NCBI GenBank assembly: GCA_021030915.1
Contig: JAGEMR010000149.1
Coordinates: 1-64,000, forward strand
Direction: 5' to 3'
DNA length: 64,000 nt
Origin: Astrothelium macrocarpum
Lineage: Eukaryota > Ascomycota > Dothideomycetes > Trypetheliales > Trypetheliaceae
Made by a program: the position numbers and the translations under genes. The notes beneath the pieces are model-generated. The model was not told where the DNA came from. It ran no database searches and saw only the letters and a program-made list of their open reading frames with translations. Shown in pieces: positions 36,186 through 48,316 of this stretch. Positions within the stretch are counted from its first letter, which is position 1. Every line of letters begins with the position of its first letter.

Positions 36186-39100
36186 CCCGTCCTCCCCACC
36201 TTGTGCAAGGTCCCACCTTTCGCAACCGGTTTTTCGGTCGAGCAATCTAATTTCAAGAACCTACAATTCCACCACCATGGCTTCTATTGATGAGGCGTTT
36301 GTAGATTTAGAATCTCGAAATGCGAATGATTATTCTATAATAATAAAAAAATTCGGAATTTATCTATCAATATTATCATATTATTATAAAAGAATTATCA
36401 TCAATCAAATAATTATTTAAATTAATATCAATATCAATCTTTCAAAATAATAAATATAAATTTTAATTAATTTTATTAATAATTTTATGTATTAAAATAT
36501 TTTTTTTATATCAGAAATATTCCGAATATTTATTAAAAATATTATAAAATTTTATTTAAAAAAAAATTAATTAAATTGATTCGTTAAATTATATAAAATC
36601 AAATTAAATACTAATTTTTTGAAAATAATTAATATTAAATAAATTAAAATAAATAATAAAATATAAATTTAATATTATTTTGATTTTATAAATGAATTAA
36701 TATAATAATATTAATATATCAAAATTTCTTATAAATTGATATAAAAATCGAATATTATAAAATTTTTTCATAAAATATATATAATTTAAATAAAAAGAAT
36801 TTTTTAATCAGATATTTGAATAAATTATATTATATATTTAATCAAAAAATTATAAAAATCAGTAGATTATTTAAAATTAATCAAAATAATAATAAAAAAT
36901 AGATTATAATATTTATTTATATTAGAATAAATAATTCAATATTTTTATTAAATTTAATTTATATGATAAAAATTTTTAATATTCAAAATTTCTAATTTAA
37001 TAATTTTAATTCTGAAAAATATATAATATTTTTCATGATTTTATTAAATAATTGAATGAATAAAAAATTGAATTTATAATAATTCATTATAATATTCAAT
37101 TATTATATTAAAAAAAAAAATTCGTAATAAAAAAAATTCACGATTTTTATTTATTAATAATTATAATAATCATTTTTTTATAATTTTTTCAAAATATTAT
37201 TTTAAATATAATATTTAAATAATATTTTATTTATTTTATTTAATTTATTAATTTTAATTTTTAAATATCAATTTATTTAATTTTTTAATGATTTATTATA
37301 TTAAAATATTAAATGAATGAATTATAAAATATTTAAAATATATTAATTTTTTTAAAAAAATTTTTTTTTTTATTCTGATAGACTTAATAGAACGTATTTA
37401 TTATTAATAGTATTAAAAATGATTAAATCAAAATTAAATTATATTCATAAAATTTAATTATAATAATTATTAAATTAAAATATTAAATATAAATCATATA
37501 TTTAATAAATATTCTAAAATTATTAAATATATGAATTAAAATTTATTAAAATATTAAAATTTTTATTAATTCATTTTTAAAATAATTATCAAAAATTTAT
37601 TATAAATGAAATATTTATCAATAATTTTTTGAATTTTATAATTAAAATTGAATTTTTTAATTATTAAATAATATATTTTTAAAAAATTATTCAATTAATC
37701 AAATAACGAAAATAGAAAAATAAATTAATATTTAAATTAAAAAATATTAATAAAATCCAATTCTTTTTATTTTATAAAATATAAATCTATTTAAATAAAA
37801 AAAAAATTGAAAAAATTAAATAAATAAAATAATTCGTTTAAAAATAAATTATAAAATTATAAAAATAATTAAATCAATAATTCAAAAAAATAAAAATAAA
37901 ATAATAAAAGAATCAAATAATTATTATAAAAAGAAAAATAATTCAATATTAATATTAATAAAAAATTCAGAAAAAAAAGATCCAATATTAAAAATAAATT
38001 TTAAAATAATTTTATATAAAATCAAAAATATATGAAAATGATAACGTGGTTACCAAGCGAGTCGGACACCCAAGCGAGTCGGACACTTTCCGCGACTCTT
38101 ACAACAAAACCCGACCATATATCAATCACAACAATCAAAATTCATATAAATTAATCAGAATTCTTTTTAGAAAAGATTATTACAATTTTCTGATAAATTC
38201 GTGTATTATATTTAGATTTGTCGTATTATTTATATCATTTTTTTTACGTTTCTATTTTTATTCATTGACCGTTATTTTTAGATAATTCATTTTTTATTAA
38301 CCGTACAATATTTCTTTAATCTATTAAATTCTGATTATCTTAAAAAGAAAATGATTTTTCTTTTTTTAATCAATTTTTTAGAATTTTTTGATATTTATTA
38401 AAAATCTCATTCATTTTATGAAATGATAAAATCTTTTCTTTTAAAAGAATAATCTGATATATAATTTATTATATATTTTTGATAATTTAATTAATTCCAA
38501 TAAAAATTGATATTAATGAATTATTATAATATTATATAATTCGATTTTTAATAAATTCAGATTATAAAATTATTTTAATAGAATTTTATGATATTTTTGA
38601 TTTTCATAAAAATGATAATTCTGATAAAAATTCTGAGAATATAAAAATATATAATTTAATATCAAATTAAAAAATTATATTTTCTGAATTATAAAAAATA
38701 AAATTTATTTTTTTAAAATTTATTTGAATATTTTTTATAATAAAAATCTTTTTAAATATGATTATAAATATTGGAAAAAATTCGGCCTTAATGATATATA
38801 TAATATACGTCCAAATAAAATCCTCAATTTAACGTTTATATATTTTTTTTAATGAATTAAAATATCTAATATTAAATGACTGAAATATATAAAATGAATG
38901 AAAAAATATATAAAATATTAGAATTTTATTTTTTTTATAATAGAATTTAAAATTGATTGAATAATGATTTTTATATCTATTTAAAATCAGAAATTGATAT
39001 TATTTAATAATATATAATTTTATATATTTATCAAAATATTTTATTCATTTTAAATCAATTTTATTTATTATTCAATTATTATTATTTAAAAAAATGATCT

Positions 39101-40206
39101 AATCTGATAAAATTATATAATTTTTATATTAATTGATAAAATGATTTTTATTCATAATCATTAAAAATAATAAAATCGTCTAATTTTAAAAATTAATTTT
39201 CTAAATTATTATAATTTATTTCCGATTATTAGATTAAATTAATTTAGATTTTTTATATTAATTTATATATATAATTATTATGATGAAAAAGATAATATTT
39301 ATTATAAAATCAGTTTTATCAAAATTAAAAATATTAATTATATTTATATCATATTTGATTATTATATTTGATATAAAAAAGAATCAGTTTCTGATAAATA
39401 TAGGATTTTCGTATAAGACCTTTTGGAAATCATATTTACGCGTAAAATATATCTTAAATTTAGAATATTATCTAATAAAATTAGAAATCCAATTATATTT
39501 AATATATATTATATTATATTGAATCAATAATTAATTAATCATATTTTATATATACGAGATTCTGAATAGATATTTTTAAAAATCCAATTCAAAAATAAGA
39601 TTTTTAATACATAATTTTTTTATATCGTAAAATTTTTATGAATTAGATATTTTATTATTATATAAGAATTTATTATGATATTAATCATATAATATTAAAT
39701 ATGAAATATTATAAAATTTTACAATCTTTTGAATATTAAAATTTTAATTTTTTTTAATAATGTTTAAGACAAGAATAATTTTATTCTTTTTTAAAGAGGA
39801 TTCTATGTGTTGTTGTGGAGAAAAATGTTGTCAAAATTGAAAGATTGAATTGTCGCGGAAAGTGTCCGACTCGCTTGGGTGTCCGACTCGCTTGGTAACC
39901 ACGTTATATTAAATATTTTACAATTTTTTATTTAAAATAATATAAAAATAATCATAAAAAAAATATCTGAAAATAATAAAATTAATTATTCGATTTTTAA
40001 ATCTCAATAATAATCATATTTATTCAAATAATTTAAAAATTAATTTAATTAATTCATTCAATTCAATATATTCAGAAATATCAATTTGGCTAATTAAATC
40101 AATAAAATAGTTTATAATTAAATTTTAATAGATCTACGAAGTGGTGGCGGAGAGAATTCGGATAGCTTGCACAAGGTGGGTGTTTGCACAAGGTGGGGAG
40201 GACGGG
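36186..40206 (+). mobile_element. Fot1/pogo-type transposon, RIP-degraded, with nested insertion
   Basis: The inverted ends share CCCGTCCTCCCCACCTTGTG plus three more bases (36186-36208 and 40184-40206) and are flanked by TA on both sides (36184-36185, 40207-40208). At 36277 an ATG opens MASIDEAFVDLESRNANDYSII...YLSILSYYYK, the N-terminus of a Fot1/pogo transposase. It runs into stops within 50 codons. The remainder is almost pure A+T. Subtracting the nested element and its duplicated TA (1863 bp) gives about 2158 bp, nearly the same as the element at 12355-14518 (2164 bp), although the TIR sequences differ. Confidence 0.85.
38044..39904. mobile_element. Nested RIP-degraded TIR transposon (family A, copy 2)
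   Basis: Perfect 53-bp inverted ends start ACGTGGTTACCAAGCGAGTC, and TA duplications flank them (38042-38043 and 39905-39906). The ends contain a tandem CCAAGCGAGTCGGACAC pair, the same design as the ends of the element at 1-1859. Length (1861 bp against 1860 bp inferred) also agrees. It is inserted inside the Fot1/pogo element 36186-40206. The interior is saturated A+T with no readable transposase. Confidence 0.87.
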
Positions 40207-40255
40207 TATAGTCATTCGCTGACTTTCAATCTGTAAATGGGGATACGATTGTCAG

Positions 40256-41416
40256 CTATGGCATAATCGCAGTCACGTTTCCCAGACGGTTGTTTTCTTC
40301 TGCCAAAGTAAACGCAGTGTCCCATTCGTCCAATCCAAACACCCCATTTACCTTGACCCCATCCTCATCGCTCAACCCCAACACTCCCGACTCTACCATT
40401 TTCACCATTTGCTTCACTGCCGGCGGCTCATACATCCACTTACCCTTAATCATAATGTCCTTGTGCACTATGGTCGTATAAGGAATCCCCTCATCCTTTT
40501 TCTTCCCACCCATCAAACTCACCCTCCCACCAAACCTCAAGCTCAGAATCCCACTTTTAACATGACTCGATCCCGTCGCCACTGGAGGTGCAATATCAAA
40601 AAACACGTCCGTTTCTCCCCACTCCCGCTTCAACGCATCCACCTCTTCCTCCACATTTCCCGTAATCTTCACACCTCGCACTCTATCTCTTCCCCAAATC
40701 CGCTCGATCCGCGCCAATTCCCCTGCATTTCTCCCCATCGCCAGCACCCTTGCCCCCATCGCTAACGCCACCTTCACCGCCGCGCCTCCGAACCCGCCCG
40801 TCGCCGGTGCCACCACAACCACATCCCCCGACTTGACGCCAACATCGTCCAACCCCCCGTACGACACCAGCATCGTCGAAATGTAACTCAACCTCGCCAA
40901 ATCATACCCCAGCCCACCATCCTCCACCCTCCCCAACAACCTCTTTTCATCCATCACCACCACATTCTCCACCGGCGTACACACATACTCGGCCGCACAC
41001 CCATCCCTCCAATTCGCATGCATCAGCGCCCTACTCTCCTCGCTGTGCCCCTCATGGCAGCCCGCGAGATACCGCACGCCCGGGTCGTCGCGCGCCGTGA
41101 TCGTGCAGTCGACGTGCACGAGCTGGCCCTCGCGCAGCGACGTCGCGTCGGCGGGAAGCTCCGCGATGCGGCCGATCCCGCTGTACCCGGGGATGATGGG
41201 CAGCGGGAAGGGGTAGGCGCGGCCGGAGGAGAGGTAGACGGCGCGTGCGTACGAGATGACTTGCGTGGCGAGGATGCGAACGAGGACGGAGCCGTGGCGG
41301 CGTGGGGGGAGAGGGAGGGTGGTGAGGGTTGGAGGGGCGGAGGTGGATGTCACGAGGAGGGCGCGGTGGTGGGAGGGTATGGGAGCCGGGGTCTGTTCGG
41401 CGGTGGTTGTGGACAT
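40256..41416 (-). CDS. Medium-chain dehydrogenase/reductase (zinc-type alcohol dehydrogenase or quinone oxidoreductase-like)
   Basis: A single exon of 386 codons. The N-terminal GroES-like domain has IPGYSGIGRI and the C-terminal Rossmann domain has VVVVAPATGGFGGAAVKVALAMGARVLAMGRN (near residue 205-235). The usual catalytic Cys/Glu zinc ligands are not evident at the N-terminus, so a zinc-free oxidoreductase is likely. The 5' half is markedly GC-rich at third positions compared with neighbours, and the stop lies only about 50 bp from a transposon end. Substrate unknown. Confidence 0.9.
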   Translation of the reverse strand: MSTTTAEQTPAPIPSHHRALLVTSTSAPPTLTTLPLPPRRHGSVLVRILATQVISYARAVYLSSGRAYPFPLPIIPGYSGIGRIAELPADATSLREGQLVHVDCTITARDDPGVRYLAGCHEGHSEESRALMHANWRDGCAAEYVCTPVENVVVMDEKRLLGRVEDGGLGYDLARLSYISTMLVSYGGLDDVGVKSGDVVVVAPATGGFGGAAVKVALAMGARVLAMGRNAGELARIERIWGRDRVRGVKITGNVEEEVDALKREWGETDVFFDIAPPVATGSSHVKSGILSLRFGGRVSLMGGKKKDEGIPYTTIVHKDIMIKGKWMYEPPAVKQMVKMVESGVLGLSDEDGVKVNGVFGLDEWDTAFTLAEENNRLGNVTAIMP

Positions 41417-42184
41417 GATTGCTGGGTAGGTGATAGTGGAGCGAGGGTTGGGATTGGTGGAATATCTAGGATATCATTGCCTTTATAAATTGTATAAAGG
41501 ACATAAGATGCTAAGAAGCATCGGATTTAAGGATATCTCCTCCTAAGTTCCGTCAATTGATCTCCTCTGATCCATAATAATTCGTAGTGGCAGACTTTCA
41601 ACTCGGGTCAATATGAGCCCAGCGGAAACGGAGTGTCCCTGTAGAGCACCAGATGTAGCTCGCCGGTGTTGACTATGTTTGCTTCTCAAATCTTTGAATT
41701 TCTGAATAATCATGACTGCGATCTTGTCATCGCCGAATGTAGGTGGAAGTAGACCCGATGAGAACGGCACGCTGATCAGCGGTGTGCGGTGACATCCTGC
41801 GAACGTGTTGGCAAATTTTGGTGAGACATTGAGCAGGCATTGTGACATCGTTCAAACTTTGATACTTCCTTGTCTACCAAATAGTAAAGATTTGGTAGTG
41901 ATGGCGGTGTCCTAGTCATGCGTCACAAGGACTTGTGTGACAGGCAATACAACTGAAACAAATCTTGGCTAATGATAGGCAAGGGACGATTTTCATGACT
42001 TGAAAAAGATGTGCTCGTTGGACAGAAGAGATCTGTCGTCTGAGTGCTCACGTCATCCAATTGGTGTTCAAAAACATCAGGAACCCCGCCACCCCTCTGT
42101 TCTTCCCTTGTTAAGGTGAGTCGAGGAATTGCCTCAAGCCATTCGAGCCAAAATCACTAACAATGCATTTTAGAAAGAACGAGC
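41417..42184. promoter_or_regulatory. Divergent intergenic region
   Basis: About 770 bp between the divergent starts of the dehydrogenase and adenylosuccinate synthetase genes; it holds both promoters. No gene or repeat seen. Confidence 0.4.
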
Positions 42185-44008
42185 ATGGCCGCGACAGTAG
42201 TTCTAGGCGCGCAGTTCGGTAAGTGGCGTCCAATGGATTGGATTGAGGCTAATGATTGGCCATTTACTGATGGATGGGGATGGCAGGTGATGAGGGGAAA
42301 GGTGAGCAATGCGCGCGCGCATATGCACGAGCTAACTGACCGACTTCAAGGAAAGGTTGTCGATGTCCTTCTCGCAGAAGGCACATATAAGCTTACGGCA
42401 CGCTGTGTACGTGTCGCGCATCCATTCTGCTTCACGTCGAACGCATAAAGATGCAATCGCTCAAAAACAGTGCAAGCGTCAGCTGACAATAGCTTCTAGG
42501 CTGGAGGACATAATGCAGGGCATACATTAGTGGTTGACGGTGTCAAAGTATAAATGAACCTTCACTCTATACGAGCGTAGCTAACCTGAAGCAGTACGAC
42601 CTTCACATACTTCCGAGCGGCATCGTGCATCCAACAGCCATCAATTTAGTGGGCAGCGGTACTGTCGTTAGTGTTCCCCAATTCTTCAAAGAATTAAACA
42701 CGCTGCAGGAGAAGGGCATAAACAGTGATGGTAGAATATTCGTCTCGGATAGAGCGCATTTACTCTTTGAGCTGCGTATGGAATTCTACGTGAGAAACTT
42801 GCAAGAAGGAGGCTGATCATGGAACAGATCGAAGCATCGATGGTCTAGAAGAAACAGCCCTTGGTGGCGCAAAGATTGGAACAACTGGAAATGGTGTGTA
42901 GGAGCGCTTGGCAGGAATACCAGCCGTGGACTCAGATGCTGACCAGATCCAAGGCATTGGCCCATGCTATAGCGATAAAGCCGCCCGAAGCGGCGTACGG
43001 ATATCAGAGATGATGGACAAAACATACTTTGACGAGCGGCTTCGGCGACTTGCAAAAAGCAAAAAGGGCAGATTCGGCAATCTGCTGGAGTATGATGTAG
43101 AAGCTGAAATATCGAAGTTTGATGAATACCGCAAGACTTTGGCCCCGTTTGTTGTCGATGGCGTTGAGATGATTTGTAGAGCACAAGAAGAAGGCCAGCA
43201 CATACTTATTGAAGGAGCAAATGCCTTGATGTTGGATATTGGTGAGTGCTGCTATGAGAAAACGAGACCACGAGACTGAACTTTTAGACTATGGCACATA
43301 CCCATTTGTCACCTCATCGGACACTGGCTTGTAAGTTAAATTCGCTTATCAATAGAATCCGATCAGTGCCTAATTCCGACAGAGCAGGCGTCTTCACTGG
43401 CCTAGGCGGCCTTCGCCCCGAGACATTGACAATGCGGATTGGAGTCGTCAAGGCATACACAACAGTAAGCAAACCGAGGCAAATGATTCATTTCGCAGTC
43501 TAAGCCTTTGTTCTCATAGCGCGTCGGGTCTGGTCCGTTTGCAACCGAATGCTTCGACGAGATTGGAAACCAATTGCAAGAACGCGGTGCCGAATTCGGC
43601 ACCACCACTGGCCGGCGCCGGCGCTGCGGTCACCTCGACATGGTCCTTCTACGCCACTCGCACCGCATCAATCGGTACACACATCTCAACTTGACCAAGC
43701 TCGATGTCCTTGACACCTTTGCGTCGCTACGCATTGCCGTTGCCTATCATAGCCGCATCGCTGACGGCTCCGTCACTGAATACCGCAATCGCTTTCCTGC
43801 GGACCTGAGCGTGCTAGAGAGCGATAAGCTGGAGGTGGAATATGCCACTTTGGAGGGATGGAAGCGTGATATCACGGGCTGTCGGAAGTGGGATGACCTG
43901 CCTGAGCAAGCGAGGAAGTATGTGGAGTTTGTGGAGAGGGATCTGGGTGTACCCGTGAGATGGATTGGCGTCGGACCGGGTAGGGATGCAATGATTGAGA
44001 GAGTATGA
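42185..44008 (+). CDS. ADE12: Adenylosuccinate synthetase
   Basis: Ten exons: 42185-42218, 42287-42301, 42351-42406, 42500-42547, 42595-42775, 42828-42893, 42954-43241, 43288-43330, 43383-43464, 43520-44008. They give 433 residues, the normal length. The GTP-binding/catalytic GAQFGDEGKGKVVD motif is spelled across the first three exons, exon 2 being only 15 nt. Then come AGGHNAGHT (catalytic His), SDRAHLLF, IGTTGNGIGPCYSDK, EGANALMLDIDYGTYP, YTTRVGSGPF and the C-terminal LNLTKLDVLD and WIGVGPGRD. The enzyme joins IMP and aspartate using GTP, the first committed step to AMP. It is normally a single-copy housekeeping gene; here it sits beside accessory DNA and has diverged stretches (SSDTGLAGVFTGLGGLRPETL). 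A second, specialised copy is possible. Confidence 0.93.
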
Positions 44009-45818
44009 GACACAGAAAACGGACGAGATCTACAGCATTATGTGTCCCTATAGATATCTTTGAATAGAGCTATGGCGGTGAATCAACTTCCCCTTGCGAC
44101 GATACGCTAGTCAATGGAGGATCTTAGACGTGAATATTATCGTGGGCAATACAAATTGAAGTCGAGACCAATAAGACTACACAAAATGAACAGTGATGTA
44201 AGAATTCGATCGAACAGCTTTTTATCTAAATTTCTAAACTGCACAGGGGCTCGCCCAGATTGTCAACGGCTTGTCAAACATCCGAGCCTGCACATGAATA
44301 TTTCTTGAAGATGAACATGGGAAACGTCCGCTACAAAACAGATTTTATAGTAGCGATCCGCATTTGACTCTTCACTATGTTTCAGCCCAAGACCTCGTAC
44401 GGGGCCCGCAAGAACCGACATGAATAGTCTATGGAGCGTGTGTCCGCGAATACGCAAATACTTTTATTGTTCCTGCCCAAAGTTTATGACACTCCCACGA
44501 TTGTCTTTATCGAGATTCCAATGAAAACTGGGATGTCAGTTATCTCAATTTAAACGTGTCCAGCTTTACGCTAAGCTTGTCGAACCCTTTTGGGTTCTAC
44601 ACGAACTGACATAACTTCAATATTCTGGAGTTAATGTCCATCTCAAACCGATTACACTGCTCCTTCCCAGTCGTTCTCAAAACCCTTCAGACTTTCATTC
44701 AATACCTGCCTTTGAATTTAGCTAATCTCGGTAAATTCAGACGTTTCGAACCCGAAATGGGGCTGGCGAAATTCAGATTCCCTGGATATCATCCGAAGTT
44801 GGATGATAAATCTTGTGCGGAGGTTTTGTTCCCTGTTCTCCGTGGACCCAAGTTTGTTTTGGAGAGTAAGCTGTCCTCAATTGCGGCTGAGCGGCTCTGC
44901 GAGCCTCGATTGACTCGAATCGGGTCTAGTTTCGGACCATTCGCAAGGCTAATTTTACGTAGACCACACAGCTCTGACCACTATGAATGATGTTATACAG
45001 TTTTTAGTCACTAGAGCCAATATTCAATTAGGGCTAGATTAAGTCATGAAGGTATTGACGTTGGAAAGGCTCTACACTCTACTTGTGTGGTGTATCTAGT
45101 ATTGATACATCTATTTTGTGTAGATCCGGGCCGGTGGAAACTCCCGAGAGATTTTCAAATCGTTATCCCGACCCAAAATAAACTCTGACCATGAAAATAA
45201 ATGAACTAACCCGGGTAGAAAACTAAGATACAGTAACTTAACATCGTCTGCGTGAAATCCTGAAGCTAAGTGTAGGCCGCTTGAAAATCCTTATGTTCGG
45301 ACTGATGCTATGACCTGAAGCCTTCAATTATCGTGAGCACCTACATAGAATTACCCCCGGGTACGAAGTAAGATTGGTAAGGAATCGAGGTCCTTGCACT
45401 GGCCTACCATGTTCTTCGATTAGAAGACTAGTCTCTCCATAAAGTTGGCAGCAAATCAACAGCATTTTTTGTGTCTCTCCACCAAGGGCTGGAGCACATA
45501 CCCTTTCACCTCTTTGATAGAGGTAGCCGCGGAAAACCTCCGATCTGTAAGATTCTGAAACAGCTGCCGAATGGCTCGCGTGGATGGATGGATCAAGGCT
45601 GATCTACTTAATTGGCTTTCTTATCGTGTAGCTGGCTGTTCTCGCGAGACATACATCATACATGTACAGGATTCCGGACTTCCGACATGAAGGGTGATAC
45701 AAAAGAGAGGCTCTAAGCTAGTCTCGCTCGATTCATGTAAGTGCTCTTCATTTTTTATTTATCTTGACATTCGAACATGCAAGCCCCATCACCATACTAT
45801 TCTTCTTGAACAAACTTT
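44009..45818. other. Long intergenic region, nothing recognised
   Basis: About 1.8 kb. One 118-codon open frame at 44634-44990 has no motif and no intron-bounded extension. No repeat or RNA gene was found. Confidence 0.4.
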
Positions 45819-46742
45819 ATGTATCTAGACATACGTCTACTTTTTATAGTAAATGCAGGAGCTTCGTACGCATCATCATTATACAAGCACCATGCACGTT
45901 ATGCAAATGAGACTGTACCAATAGAAACCAGCCTTTTAGGACCAAATGCTACGGTATCCAGTGGCGGTTCGAACGGATATAAAATCCATTTGAACAGCGC
46001 TCACCTTTGCCCATCATCAATGCTCGAGGGGATAATATCGAAAAACGGTCGGGTAGAGAATATGACTGCTGGTCAATTCCTTAGGGAGCTGGAATCTCTA
46101 TCCGACAGTGAACGAATCAACATGGTCATATCCAATTTTCGAGATGTACTATCGATTTTCAATAATGAAACCAATCATGTAAAGCGGACCGGGGAACCAA
46201 GGGAGCATGACGGAAGGATTACCAACATGCTTGTGAGCGAGGTCCTCGGTTTTGTTAGCAGCTTTTCTATCAGTTATGCATTCGGTCATCTGACAGGCGC
46301 GCCTTATCGGCTTCATAGTGCGATTGCCAGCGGATGCAGCTCCTTTTGTTACACTGTGGTTTGGCAAGTGGTGGCAGAAATGCAATATTTAGGTAAATTG
46401 AACTCAACTGATGCGTTCATCTACTCTGTTGGATGTCAGGTCTTGAAAGGGGTGGCAAAAGCTGCAACCACAGTCTCAAAATATACCTGTCGACAAATTA
46501 CACAGAGTCAATCTCCACAATCCGACGTGGAAGCTCTACCAGATACCTCAACTGGGATGTATTTTACGTCGCTCGGTAACCCCGAGAACCCGCCTATAAG
46601 CGGATTAGTGCCGCCAAACCTCCATCGTCCAGCCATGATTCAGAGTGAGACAGAACCAACATCGTTTGGTGGATCTAGACACCCTCAATCATGTCAGAAT
46701 TGGAAGCTGAGTGACTATGCAAACAGCCCCGAGATAGTGTGA
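45819..46742 (+). CDS. Hypothetical protein, probably secreted or membrane-associated
   Basis: An intact single open frame of 307 codons from ATG 45819. The N-terminus (LLFIVNAGASYASS) is moderately hydrophobic and could be a signal sequence. Several N-x-S/T sites (near residue 30, 42, 80 and 115) fit a secreted protein. A hydrophobic/Gly-Ser segment near residue 140-160 (VLGFVSSFSISYAFGHL) and a Cys-containing region follow, and the tail is Pro/Ser-rich and polar. No family is recognised. The first codons could instead belong to an intron (GTATCTAG...TGCAG), shifting the start. Confidence 0.6.
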   Translation: MYLDIRLLFIVNAGASYASSLYKHHARYANETVPIETSLLGPNATVSSGGSNGYKIHLNSAHLCPSSMLEGIISKNGRVENMTAGQFLRELESLSDSERINMVISNFRDVLSIFNNETNHVKRTGEPREHDGRITNMLVSEVLGFVSSFSISYAFGHLTGAPYRLHSAIASGCSSFCYTVVWQVVAEMQYLGKLNSTDAFIYSVGCQVLKGVAKAATTVSKYTCRQITQSQSPQSDVEALPDTSTGMYFTSLGNPENPPISGLVPPNLHRPAMIQSETEPTSFGGSRHPQSCQNWKLSDYANSPEIV

Positions 46743-47022
46743 AGAAGTAGACACAAGGAGTGTAACAGTATCGGAGTTAGAAAAGGTTGAGGCACCTGAA
46801 AGAGAGAACTGTTCTGCAGAGATATTTATCGGCATATATTCAATGCAGCTCTTAGTATTTCGGAGGCGATCATCGCAAACTAGATGATCGTGATTCAAGT
46901 TAAGCTTCCAGAGCGGCCAGAAATATGTTGACGACGCTATGGCTTGCATACGCAGTAATGATATCCTGTAGACGAGTCGAGACGGAATATGACTTATCGA
47001 TTTATTATTTCATCCGCACAGC

Positions 47023-48316
47023 CTAGCTTAATTCTCCATGTCGCACCACCACCTCCGCCAACTTCAACGTCCATATCCTAGTATTGGCCAATACTACTAG
47101 CACATCTCCTGCCAACGCAAAGTTCGCAACTGCCTTAAGCCCGATTTTTGCTGTTTCGTCCTCTAGTAATGGAGCAGTATTGAATAATCCCAGGATCTCA
47201 CCGTCCTCACTGCGCACATATATTCCACCACCTTCGGCAGTCCATACTCGACCAAAAGAGTCGAGATGTAGACCGTCAGCGGCAAGGTTGGAAGCGGCGA
47301 GCGAGAATTGCGATTTGTTGACCGGCTTCGGAGGAGAAAATGGTGAAGAAGTTGTGGGTACTAGGTCATAAGAGTAAATAGAAGCCGAGCCCCAGAAGGT
47401 CGTATTGGGAACTACTGCGTCAACTGCAGACTCTACGAAAGGCGAATCAGAATCACCGACGTAACTGTAGAATATCAGTATGTTGTTTGGCAACGCATCA
47501 GACGAAAAAGCCCTAGAAGTCTCACAGCTTTGTCCCTTCAGCATTCACACGGACACCATTCGGAAATTGAACATCGGAACGAGGTATCACAGGTTGTAGC
47601 GTGCCTCTTTGCGGATCAAAGCGCCATACGGCGCCGGGGAAGGGGGTAGGAGCCCCAGAAAAAAGGGATTCTAATGATCCTAGGGTGGTGAAAAATGCAT
47701 AAGAGAAATTGCCTTTCCGAAGCCATGTTATATCATCAATGAATCCAAACTGGTTCCCGAAGTAGGAATTGAGCACCGTCTTCCATTTCTTAGTCGCAGG
47801 ATCTATTGCCACGATAGAAGCGTCATTTCCGATGGTAGTGAAGAAAGCCGTGTTGTTGAAATAATAGGCTCCATTGACACCTTTCAATGGTGGATCAAAA
47901 GTCGGCGTAGTAACGGTGTTATTTGCAAGGTTCAGAATAGAAATGAAGCTTTGATTACCAAACGTAGCAGTTGACGATGAGAACCAGACTTCATCACGAT
48001 CAGACGCCCACAAGCCACCCTCGAAAGCGAAATCCTCGTCAGGTCGGGATGCTGCGAGCTTGAATTGTGGATTAGTCCCTATGATTCGTGAGAACTCATC
48101 GCAATAGGAGATGAACGACGCATTTTGCGCGGATGCAAGGAGCGCATTGATAGCTGAGTCGGACGTGCGAGTAGCGGTGAACCAAGGCAAGGATATATTA
48201 CTCGTAAACCCAGAGGGCAGGAGAAAAGTGTCTTGACGAGGTATCGACACAACGTTTTCTGAGCTGAAGCTGGACGCTACCAGAAGAAATATGACCGAGA
48301 GATGGAAGAAAGCCAT
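47023..48316 (-). CDS. Secreted lactonohydrolase/SMP-30-like beta-propeller protein
   Basis: Complement of 47023-47464 and 47526-48316, 410 residues. The N-terminus is a clear signal peptide (MAFFHLSVIFLLVASSFSS). Conserved blocks include FEGGLWASDRDEVWFSS, GVNGAYYFNNTAFFTT, FPNGVRVNAEGTKLYVGDSDS (split by the 61-nt intron) and AADGLHLDSFGRVWTA. These are the calcium-site Glu/Asn/Asp positions of the SMP-30/gluconolactonase fold. Family members hydrolyse sugar or aldonate lactones outside the cell. Many N-glycosylation sites support secretion. Natural substrate not known. Confidence 0.88.

Noticed and set aside
36420..40140. Centromeric or mitochondrial-derived AT-rich DNA
   Set aside because: The block is bounded by transposon inverted repeats with TA duplications and starts with a Fot1/pogo transposase remnant; RIP explains the composition.
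41018..41488. 156-codon plus-strand frame opposite the dehydrogenase
   Set aside because: Antisense to a conserved gene in a GC-rich stretch where stops are rare.
42908..43279. Adenylosuccinate synthetase as a fragmented pseudogene
   Set aside because: All apparent breaks coincide with GT-AG introns and the ten-exon model restores a full 433-residue protein without stops.
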